From NCBI GenBank assembly GCA_963576735.1, contig OY755183.1, positions 11,985,213-12,049,212 of the forward strand: 64,000 nucleotides of DNA, read 5' to 3'. The DNA comes from Bedellia somnulentella (taxonomy: Eukaryota > Arthropoda > Insecta > Lepidoptera > Bedelliidae). The notes under the pieces are model-generated. The model saw only the letters and a program-made list of their open reading frames with translations, searched no databases and was not told the DNA's origin. Both the position numbers and the translations under genes were made by a program. Positions 11,931-23,900 of the stretch are shown here, one piece after another. How positions within the stretch are numbered: position 1 is the first letter of the stretch; the number at the start of each line of letters is the position of its first letter.

Positions 11931-14900
11931 TCTCAACATAGCTAGTACGAGCGACCTTTTAACTAGATATCGCGTGATATAAAACAGCCATCTCTCTTGC
12001 ACTTACTTAGTATCGTATACTGTCATCTCATTCTAACCGATATCATGTCGATAAAATAGCGCTCGTGCTAGGCCTCCAGCCTGGCTAGTACGAGCGCTGT
12101 TTAAACTAGTTATCGCGTGGGATAAAGCAGCCATCTCTTACGCACTTACTTAGTATCGTATACTGCCATCTCATTCTAACCGTTATCGTGGCGATAAAAT
12201 AGCGCTCGTGCTTGCCCGTCTGATGAAGTTAGTTGACTACGCTAAAATTGCAAGTGCTATGGAATGTTTACTGCAGTCTAGAACTTTTCTACTCCACAAA
12301 ATGTTAGAGGTTTGTCAGATTGCTGTGCTACGGCTTCTACTTCTTACGTGTTTTAATAAGGCAACTTAACACGTAAATTATCATGACGTTTATGGCAACG
12401 ATGGACTGAATATACTAGGCCCAGGTTGTTTTATGAATTGTTTAATTGTATTCCATTTTGTTTAATGATCGACCGCGTGACATGCCGAAACAATAAGTTC
12501 AGACCAAATCTAAATATGGGTATGACAATCGATTGTTATTATTATTTCAACTAACTATATACGGGTTGGCATGACAATTTTTTATAATGGTATAAAGATA
12601 CCTTCCTTGTTTTCTCAAATTGTTGGTGTTTCCAGGCTCCTTTTTCCTGGGATAGCGAGTGTTTAAAGATTAAAAATGATATGTAATAAAAAACATATTA
12701 ATCTAAATTAAATACGAGTCGAAGTTAAATATTAAAAATATGTAATAAATATAAGTAAGTTTTATCATTGCTTTAAGTTTCAAAAAGTTATTCCAGTTTT
12801 TAAGAAACTGAGTGGCAAAAATATTATTAAATAAAGAATGGGTTGTGGCGGGTTTCAAGCCACATCGAGCAATACTCACTTAAAAAAATCCAAACATTCC
12901 AAACCCAAATACCCAGACTAGGGTTATTGCTATTCTCAAGCCTACACTACACAACTCGCCCAATTTTTTTCTTTTTGTTTTGATATAAACATTAATTCCA
13001 CCAATCAGTTTATAAAATAGAAAAATTTCAATACCTAACAAAAGGCGCCCAAAGTAAAAAACCAATAATCAATAATCGTCTTACATTAACCAATATTATC
13101 AATGTCCGTGTAGTGCCAGCTTAGAATGTAACTACCACTTTCAACCTACGGGTGTCGTAAGAGGCGACTAACGGTATATGGTTTTTTTAAGTGGTTTTTG
13201 GGTAATGCGGTTGGAGACCCATCACCAACGATACTTTATTTTTACCATCTTCTGACCGATCAACTTCATATGTGGCTGAGGAGTTTTGCAGCTCTGTATC
13301 TCTAGCTACCCCTTTTTGGGATTTATGCCCGTGAGCTATGTATTATGCTGTGTAGTGTCGGCTTAGAATAGCACTACCCCATTTCTTCCGGTGGGTGTAC
13401 GTAAGAGGCGACTAACGGTATTGGGGCTTTTAAGGTATATTTGGGCGATGCGGTTGGAGACCCATCACCAACAACTTTTATTTTACCATCTTTTCCCCAC
13501 TCAACTTTCCAAAAGTGGCTGAGGAATTTCTAATTCCTTAGCTCTGGCTACCCCTTCTAGGGATTTACAGCCGTGAGTATATGTATCTATGTATTCAATA
13601 ACTTACTCAAGAAACCCAAGCTTATCCTTAGATCTGTCCCAAGCCGTAGGTTTGAAGAACAAGGTGCAGGGTACCACGCTCACTGATGATGAGTATCGGG
13701 AACCAACTCCTAGCGTCCTCAGCACTTGGAGGGTTTCCTCGCATAGGTTTCCTGACTCCAGAGCAAATATTATCTGAAAAGGCAAAACATGCATCAATTA
13801 TTGAAAAAAGTTAGGGCTAAACAATATTTATTATCTCACTAGCTAAACCGGCAAACGTTGTTTTGCCATATGAACTATTTCTAGAGAATTTCTAGTCAAT
13901 AAAATAAAATGTTTGGGATGTACAACTCTTATCATTAAGGAGTAAAAAATATAGTTTTTAACTATTCCCAGATGTCTTTATTGATATTCCCGGTGTAACA
14001 AAAATGGATATCGCTTAAAAAGCATAAAAATACATATTTGACCTTATTTGACCCCGTTTCTGCAGGTTGGTGTACGTAGTACTGTGTAGTGTCGGCTTAG
14101 AATAGCACTACCTCATTTCTGCCGGTGGGTGTACGTAAGAGGCGACGAACGATATTAAGCCTCGAGGTTTTTAAGGGATTTTTGGGCGATGCGGTTGGAG
14201 TCCCATCACCAATAACCTTTATTTTACCATCTTTACCCCACTCAACTTTCCAAAAGTGAGAGAGTTTCTTATTCCTGAGCTCTGGCTACCCCTTCTAGAA
14301 ATTTACAGCCGTGAGTATATGTATGTATGTGTATGACTTCAAACAAGAACTGCTGTTTTTGAGTTAGTTAAAAAGGAATAACACTGTCAATAAGTGTTTG
14401 TAAAGGAGCTTCAATAACTTACCTTTACTAGCACAAAAATATATAACACTTAATTTTATATTATACATTTTATAATGACATATTTTTCTACCAAGAATAG
14501 GTTGCTAGTTATTATGATGTAAAAATATGTTTTATTGCGGAAACATGACTTTGTTTTGTTAAACAAAATGACTTCTCGTAGTTTGGTATTCTTCACAATT
14601 ATAACGCGATTTAAGATAACTGAAGGATGAATGGTGAATAAGAGTTTTTTGTAGACGGGAACAGCACGTAGTTTTCTTTTTTTTTGCATTTATTATTTAT
14701 TAGTTGATCTTACAGAGGCTATGAAAAACCAATATTAGCCATAATGATGATTCGATAATCTAAATAATAGGCAACTATTGATTTCATTTAAATTCAATTG
14801 GGTTTTTCATAAAATCATGGCGCATTACGTAGTAGAAAAGGGGCACCTTAGTACTAAGTAAAAAAAAATTTGTAATTTCATATAAATATTTGCATTAATC

Positions 14901-17900
14901 CCTCAATGCAGAGGAAAAATATTGAGTTGGTTACATGTAATATCAACACCATCTTCTATAATACAGTTAATTTTACTACACTTAAGTGTATTGTATCATT
15001 TTATAAACAAATTTCAGCCCTTGAGGTCGAATGTTACAAAATCGGCTCTAACTTTTCCCCTGTTCAGCCCAAAAAAATGTAAATGCGTAATGCATATTTG
15101 TTAAATAATTTTGGCTTTGTTTTGTCTAGCAATCGATCAATTCTAACGAAAAGAAAATTTAAACACATTGATTAAGGTTATTATTTTATAATTTACATTT
15201 TCCTTCTCCCTTAAAATTTCTGACAAATCTACATACATACATATACTCACGCCATTAGTTCCCATTGGGGTAGGCAGAGACTATTGATCGCCACTTCGTA
15301 CGATCCTGACAAACCTCTCTAGCTTCGTTTACATCCATCAATCTTTTCATACATGCTCTTTTATTCTTCATACTTCGGACGCCAGCCTTTTTGAGCACAC
15401 TCTCAATTTGGTCCAAGTGTGTTCTCCGTGGTCGTCCTCTACTAACATTACCATCCACACTAGCTCTATAGATCCCTTTTACCAATTTTCTATCATCCAT
15501 CCTCTCTATGTGCCCAAACCATCTCAACATTCCTTTTTCTATCTTTCTTACAATATCATCTTTCACACCACACTTTTCACGAATAACACTATTTCTCACT
15601 CGGTCACATAATCTAACATTACAATTTTTTCTGAGGGACAGTCAGTTATTTTATCTTTAGCATCTATGGTGTTGTACTAGTATTCTGAACAATCATTAAA
15701 CTAATTGTAATATAAATGCAGTCTTAGTTACATTAAACGCTGAACACGTCCGTGTAGATTTATGGAGTGTAATTTCAGATTCCCTCCGACTAATAAGACC
15801 GCAGTAATGGCGTTTTAATGACGTCACTCGGTACAGGAAATAACTACATCTCATTATAGAAGTTGTGAGAAATATTAGTTTAATATTATATATTTTTTAT
15901 AGTGTATACTATCTATTGTTTATTCCGGCGATTAAAAAGATAAAACAACATTGAACGCGAGAACAATCTTTCATGATTTTCTGGAAAATAAAACCTGCAC
16001 AAGCGTGTTCTTTTGACTACAAATCTCATGTTCTGCTATCTCTTGTTCACTTCCAAAGTATCGTATATCCTTTATATCATTAGAGCAGACGAGCTCACAT
16101 TGTAATTACGAGCATGTCACGGCAATGTTAAATTTCGTCTGCTCTTTACGTCTATTATCACTAAATGTGATCTTCGGAAACGTTCACACGGCGTTTCCTA
16201 TAGTGTTCAAATCATCTTGATAAAGAAAATCATTTACGTTAGGATTTATAAGATCTATCTTAATATATACAGGATGTGTGGCCAATGTAAATATTTCTTT
16301 ATAAATATAAATTTTTTGATAAGTTTTACTTAGTTTACTTGTAGATCAAACCCGTGTTTTTTAAGTGAGATCCAGGGATTGTTTATCAATGTTCATGTGT
16401 AACAATTGTAGTTTGTACTAAATCGGCCGATCTTATATGCACGTTTTGCACAAATTTTGCTTGCGATGGGCCCTATGAATCATTGCTGTATATAACCCAC
16501 CGTTTTTGTGTGACTATGGATTGCTGTGTAGTTTCAGCTTAGAATAGCACTACCCCATTTTTCCCATAGGTGATCGTAAGAGGCGACTCAGGGGATTGGG
16601 GCTTCTTAGGTGGTTTTTGGGCGATGCGGTTGGAGACCCGTCACCGAAAACATTTAGTTTACAATCTTTTCCTCAATAAACTTTCAAAAGTGGCTACAGA
16701 ATTTTGTGGTTCTGAAGCTCTGGCTACCCCTTTTAGGGATTTATAGCCGTGAGTATCTATGTATTTAATTGAAAACTTACCTGCCAAAACTCGTTGTTAT
16801 TTGTTGATGTCCAGGTAGCATTGGTGATGGCCAGATGACTCAGCACTTCTGATATGATCTGCAATGTCAAACAATGTGAGCCGAGGTCTGCGTGGGAATG
16901 CTGTTATCGAGATTGCTGAACGACCATTAAATGGATGCGCTACCTGAATACCGCTTCCCTGTTATTGTGCTGTATCTATTACAGTTGCATTTTAATATAA
17001 ATACTTATTTGTTGTATTTATTAGCACTATATAAGTGCCGGCTTAAAATGTCACAACCCCTTTCTGCCCACGGGTGTCGTAGGAGGCGACTTAGGGAATG
17101 GTTTCTTTTTTAAAGTAGGTTTTGGGAGATTTGGTTGGAAATCCTTCATCAAAGATAAGACTAAATTTCTACCATCTTATCCTCTATTGACTTCCAAATG
17201 TGGCTATTAAGTTTCTAGCTGTAAAGCTCTGGCTAGCCCTGTTTGGGATTTATGGCCGTGAGTATATATATTTATGTTATTGATTTTTGCTGTAAATTTT
17301 GTAGGAACTTTTGAGGCTTGTTTACTAAGACGTGTGTGCCTCATTATAACACCATATTCTTACACTTAACTTAATAAAAAACTCTTTATTGCACATTACA
17401 AAATAAAAACAACAATTACAAAAAAAGATCGGTATAAAAGCCAAAGTACAACTGGCGGTCTTATCACTAAGAGCGATCTCTTCCAGACAACCCATTAATG
17501 GAAAGATTTGCTGGATTAAAAACATGTTCGGTAGATGTCCAATAAATTAAACTGATTTGCTTAAAAACTAAAATTATTCATCAAACGATTATCTATCTAT
17601 TTTTAGTATTACTAAATATTTATTAAGTTCTAATACACTTACAGATACAGATAGTATTCCATAAAATAAATAATATTCAATAAATACAATACATATGCAA
17701 TATATATAAAGATTTTTAAATAAAATACATTTTACGACATAATATATAAACTTTTGTATGCAACACAAATAATATTATAGTGTTTCGGAGAGGAAGTGTT
17801 TTTTTACCATTTTCTTAAGATATGATTATAATTAAATGTACCAGAAGGGCAAGCACGAGCCGTGTTTGAACTAGTTATCGCGTGGGATAAAGCAGCTATC

Positions 17901-20900
17901 TCTTACGCACTTACTTAGTATCGTATACTGCCATCTCATTCTAACCGTTATCGTGTCGATAAAATAGCGCTCGTGCTTGCTGCGCAGAAGGGCAAGCACG
18001 ACACGATAACGGTCAGAATGAGATGGCAGTATACGATACTAAGTAAGTGCGTAAGAGATGGCTGCTTTATCCCACGCGATTACTAGTTTAAACACCGCTC
18101 GTACTAGCCGGGCGGGACTGTTTATGCCGGGATAGGTGACGCTTCCCAAACAAACTTGAATACAATATGGACTGGGCCAATTGTACATAAATCCAGTGAG
18201 TGTTTGGGCGTAACAAAGAATCTGAAGTACGATGTGGATGGGTAGGACTTCAATTAGATGGACTTATGAATTAGTGAAGGTCTGAGGTATGAGGGCTAGT
18301 TGTTATAGAGATCTTTGGGGAGCTCTATATCTACTAGTAGCAGACATCTTTTGGCAGAGATGATGATGATGTTAAATATAGAACATTAGTTTAATCAGGC
18401 GATACTTGCAAAACCTGAGTGCTCTAAACACTAGTTTATAAAAATATCGAGTGATGTTTAGCAGCTTTATTACTCATACATAACATAACATAAACGTTCA
18501 CGCCGAATATCCCCGAAGGGGTTGACAGAGGTACCATACTCATACTTCTGAACATCACGTCACTTTGTCACCCGGTGTTCAGGGTACCCACATTTTGCAT
18601 GGACAGCGTACTCACGTTATAGGGGGCAGGCCTATCGCCGTTTTGTACGAATACACTGTCACATGACTAAGTACAACTCAGCCATGTGGGTTTCCTCACG
18701 ATGTTTTCCCTCACCGTTAACAACCATGATTAATTAACCACACATATGTCTTTAGAAAAGGCAAATTGGTGTAGGCCCGACCCGGGATTTGAACACTAGT
18801 CGCTTACACGTTAACCGGTGCTCTACCCATTGAGCTATCACGTCGTTATTACTCCTGCGGCTTAAAATAGCACAACTCTTTTTTTCCTGTGAGGATCGTG
18901 TATGATTAAAGTGTCGGATTAGAATAGCACTGGCCCATTTCTTGCCGTGGGGGTCATATGAGGTAACAAATGAGATTGGGGTTTATGAAGGCCATCATCA
19001 AATACTTCATATTTTTTTATTCACAATCTTCTCTCCTTTTAACTTTTAAAAGCATCTAGTTCTGTAGCTCTGGCTTATAGTTGTGAGCATGTGTGAGTGA
19101 GTACGTACGTTTAAATAGCCTTGTTAGAGTAACGATGAAAGTTATATAATCACGGAAAAGCTTTTCATTTCGTGGGATTAGTGACTCAGTGCTATCCATT
19201 TCGTTTGATTCCGTACTGCAGCGCTTTATTTCCTGTTTGATGTTTGAAGTGGCGACACTAACCCGGGGTTTTAATTATCTAAACTTATTTACGTTATATT
19301 TTAGGAACAAAATGAACAAGCTCTGGCTACCCCTCTTAGTATATGTTTGCATGTATGTTATTTATTTATTTTCTGTGAATTTTGTAGAACGTTTGTGGCT
19401 TGTTTACTGAGACATATGTGCCTCATTCTAACACCATATTGTTACACTTAACTTACGATTAGTGTTGCCCAAATTCAGTCTTGGTCTTGCAGTCTTGGTC
19501 TTGTTCTTGCGTTTTTGCAAGACCAAGACCAAGACCAAGACTGACCGTGCAAGACTTGAGCAAGAACAAGACATAGCCTGCAAGACTCTTGCGTCTTGCA
19601 GCTAGGACTTAGCGCTATTTCACTGAGTAGTTAGGTGTAACAGTTCGGTGTATAGGTAGGTACGCTTAGGAATTCTATGAGACGCAAAAAACTGTACCAA
19701 AGAATATGAAAAACTGGACCTATGCGCATTACGACTAATACCATAAACATAGCGAATAAAAAAATTATTAAAATCAAACTGAGTGCATGCATAGTTATGT
19801 TTTAACCATCGGCACTTTGATAATGCGGCATCAAAGGTTTTGTACTTACTTCTCAAAGAAATTTGCCGCTTTTCGGAAGTACATGGTTATGATACACGCA
19901 CCGGCGGCTTCTTTTATGCAAAATAATTTAGAATTTTTTTACACGCTTTTTATTATTGTTTGATTTGCGGCGGCATCCTTATCATAGAGCCGGCACGTGG
20001 CGAGGCGGCGCGGTAGAAAGCAAGGAAACGTACTATAAATAAAGGAATTATTTTAATTCCAGTCATTTCCAATTGAGCTGTGCTTCGAGTCTAACTTAAT
20101 AATTGTTTTTACTAATTCTCGTTGTTTTCTAAAAACGTATCACGTGTACAATTTAATATGAGTGACAGTTCAAATTATTCTAGTCCGAGTAACGAGAGTT
20201 TGAGTCACAGATCTAAAAGACCCAAAAGCAAATTTGAGGAATTTTTCGAAATAATTCATGCATCCCAAACTGCCTTCTGTAAATTGTGCCAACATAAAAA
20301 GATTGAATTAAAAATGAAAAACAGAAACACTTCAGGCTTAAGGAAACATCTAATATCTTTCCATAAAAAGGAATCAGAAATATTGTCAAATTTCTTGGTC
20401 AAAAAAATTGATATAAAGTATCATAACATCATAACCTAATGATAAAGCTGTTGATTTGTGTTGTATTTTATTTTTTATTCAAATAAATGATAAATCGTAA
20501 AACTCTTTTATTAAATTTCTTATAAGTTGAGGGTTCAATCTCTTTTTAGACAGATAAGTATTGTTCTTTAAAATACAGTCAAGTTATTGTAATTAATTTG
20601 TTTTTTTACATGTTTTAGCAAATAAAAGCTTATAAATCATAAATTTTTATTAAAAAACAGTTACTTCCATGGAAAACGACATATAGGTCAGTTGATTTTT
20701 CGAATTTCTTATCAAATCTTCAGTTATTTATTAATCTGCTTGATCTTTACTATGGCTATATTTATTCAAGCTCACAATGTTCCAATTCTAATACGTTTTT
20801 CTAGGATTTAAAGTAAACTTTAATAAATAGTAATAGACTAATAGGTAATTGCAAGACTTGCAAGACTCTTGCTGCAAGACCAAGACCAAGACCAAGACTG

Positions 20901-23900
20901 GGAGCGCAAGACCAAGACCAAGACCGAGACCAGGTGTATTGGCGCAAGACCAAGACCAAGACTGGCTAAGTCTCGTCTTGTTCTTGCGTTTGGGCAACAC
21001 TACTTACGATATGATTTAATTAAATGAACCAGGACCTTTTATGCCGAGATACAGTTGCCGACCATTGCTATTTGAGTTTACTGACACTGCCCGAAGAAAC
21101 TCAAATAGCAATGGTCGGAAAATTGCACATAATTTTAAAACTAGATGGCGCTAGCGATGGGTACCTTCTCTGGAAACTAGATGGCGCTTGCCATGTGAGT
21201 TCAGAAGTATTGGTATCTCTGCCAGGTACTCTCTGGTATCTAGCAGTATACGACGATTTTGGATATATTACACTTGTTTAATAAGGAAATCCTAGCAAAA
21301 CCTAAGTGCTCTGAACGTTGACAAAAATATCACGTGATATTCACGAGTATAATTACTCCTGCCACACCTTCGTGAATTTACGGATTTATTGAGTAATTTA
21401 ATCAGTTTGAAGTGTCGGCTTAGAATAGTGCAATGACGGTCGGAATTAAAAAGACTTCAAACTTTAAATCGTTCATTGCCTCATTGTGGTAGAGTAAGAT
21501 GTTACTGAGTAAGACTGGTTTGCTGGTTGAACATACGTTCGTTACTGACTAAAGACTTAACACTAACATACAAGAAGGAATATGTGTGCGTACTAAAATA
21601 CAATAGCACAAACTCTTTTCTTTCTGTGAGGGTCGTATGAGGTGACTAAAGTGTCGGCTTTTTTATTTTATTTTATTAGGGACATCAACAGCACATAAAC
21701 ATGTAAGTTACAATTAGATAAATACAATGAAAAAGCCAATTACAGACATCCACAGAAGATACAAAAAACAGTAGTTCATTAACATTAACAGTATTACAGT
21801 AGAATAGCACTAACCCATTTCTTGCCGTGCCGTAACAAATGATAGGGGTTTATGAAGGCCATCATCAAATACTCCATATTTTTATTTCACAATCTTCTCA
21901 TCTTTTAACTTTTAAAAGCATCTAGTTCTGAAGCTCTGGCTTATATTGTGAGCATGTGTGAGTTTGTACGTACGTTTAATTAGCCTTGTTGGAGTAAGAA
22001 TGAAAGTTATATAATCACGGAAAAGCTTTTCATTTCGTGGGATTAGTGACTCAGTGCTATCCATTTCGTTTGACTCCGTACTGCAGCGCTTTATTCCCTG
22101 TTTGATGTTTGAAGTGGCGACACCAACCCGGGGTTTTAATTAACTAAACTTATTTACGTTATATTTTAGGAACAAAATGAAAAAGTGTTAAAAAAAAATG
22201 TTAAATACTAAGCAAAAGAACCCGCGTTGAGACTTCTCGTGTAGTTTTCGATTGTGAAAAGGGCTTTTAAAATGTGTTTTGTATATCCAAACGTTCACGC
22301 CATGTTTCCCTGAAGGTGTGGCAGAGGTACTATTAATTCTGCAAATCACTCGTCATTTTTGTCACCTGATGATCAGAGTACCCACGTTGTGCTTAGAGTC
22401 TTGGTTGGTATTCACGTAATAGGGGGCAGGCCTATCGACATTTTGTATATTCCGAATACACTGTCAAATGACTATGTACAACCTATCCTTGTGGGTTCTT
22501 TCACTACGATTTCACTACCAGCACTACCCTATTTCTTCCGATGGGTGATTGTAATAGGCGACTAACAGATAGGTATCGGGGCTTTTTAAGGCATTTTTGC
22601 GCGATGCGGTTGGACGCCGTTGTAATAAAAATATTTATATTACAATACTTTCCCCACTTAACTTCAAATAGTGGCTAGAGCTTTTTCTGATTTTGAAGGT
22701 CTGGCTTGGCTACCTCTTTTAAGGATATGTCTTATTTCGAAATAAATAGGTAATTACAGAATATTTTCTTGCTATGCATTATTTGATTTGCATGCTGCAA
22801 TGTTTTAGACAGATAAATAGTTCAATGTTTTTTAAATTACGATTAAAGTGATTGTAAGTGCATAGACCTCATAGTCCGAGGGCCTCTACGGCGAATGTGA
22901 CTTTAAAAATCAAGAACATATTTATAAAATTATTAAACCCCCTCGTTTTCTGATGAGTTTCAGCCAGACTCACAGATCTTTTCAAATGTGATGGTGTCAG
23001 CTTGAAGACACAGGTTGTATTCCATGCAGGGATCCTCTCATTCTTATGAGAAATTAAAGTTTTATATTTTTTCAAACTCTCACGGTTTGTAGATATTAAA
23101 ATATTATAATCAGGATTAACCGACGAATAGATTTTTTAGGTCACTTACGTGATTTATTTGCCCGACGTTTCGGTACATCTAAATTAAATTAAATCCGGTA
23201 TAACCATCATCAGGCAGCAATCCAGATGGTTCCTTAATAAAACAATATGCATTTAAAATAGCCATTCGCATAGAATATTGATGGACATAGAACGAACTAC
23301 TAATCGAATATATTGATCTAGAACACGACCAAAAATTGTTTAAACCGTACTACCATAAACCATAAAAAAACATGGCTTACATATAAAAAAACCTAGATAT
23401 CCTCATAATATTATTTATATGTATACTCCATGACGGACCAAATAATATGCAAATAATCCCGAAAAAAAGCTTGGAACCAGAACTGAACCTATACCCAGAA
23501 GAAAGGTTTGATCTATGTCACATTTTTGGCGATGATTTGGTACGCTTTTCAAGAACCGCCTTCGAATCCGGCTAACGACGAATGCTTATTATTATTATGA
23601 TGTATACAGGGTGTTCCAAGAAATAGTGTCAAGCGGAAATCCAAGGACAGAATACCCCTAGGGGTACCCGAATTATAGATTTTTTTTAAGGCGATGTAGA
23701 ATTTTTATCGAGCTGGAAGGGCGACATTTCGAAAACTTTTTTTGATTTAATAATAAACAATCAATAATAAAAAAAAAATAGTTTTATTCGGCCCAATCCT
23801 TTAATTAAGTTTTTTCCACTTACTGTGTTTCAAAAATTTTTTCAAGTATGAAGTCGTGGAGATAGCTCAATCAAATTTACATGGCAAATAGCTGACAAAA

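Larger units (their letters stand above)
17226..19318. repeat. Tandem segmental duplication, copy 1
   Basis: Shares an ordered series of segments with 19319-22182: gctctggct-TATG-SINE tail, acaccatat-tcttacacttaac, gatatgat-taattaaatg, gggactgtttatgccgggat, gcaaaacctgagtgctct, an old TATG-SINE (18855-19112), and then about 200 bp from tagccttgttagagtaacg to aggaacaaaatgaa. Copy-specific insertions are a LINE tail (17367-17812), the MITE-B pair (17849-18108) and a tRNA-SINE-1 (18476-18845). Confidence 0.85.
19319..22182. repeat. Tandem segmental duplication, copy 2
   Basis: Second unit of the duplication described at 17226-19318. It contains its own insertions: the hAT-2 element (19460-21002) and a LINE-tail-like segment (21661-21801). 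The last 200 bp (21975-22182) are about 96 percent identical by eye to 19113-19316, so the duplication is not very old. Confidence 0.85.

Noticed and set aside
11686..11982. 98-codon plus ORF with a long Ile-Tyr run
   Set aside because: Half of it is the (AT)n microsatellite. The rest has no family resemblance.
20788..21000. Minus-strand ORF with Gly-Leu and Val-Leu repeats
   Set aside because: It is the caagac subterminal array of hAT-2 read in one frame. The repeats and the element borders explain it fully.
23130..23240. gcccgacgtttcggtac ... accatcatcaggcag block
   Set aside because: It resembles words seen in several dispersed insect repeats, but I could not place it in a family or find a second copy here.
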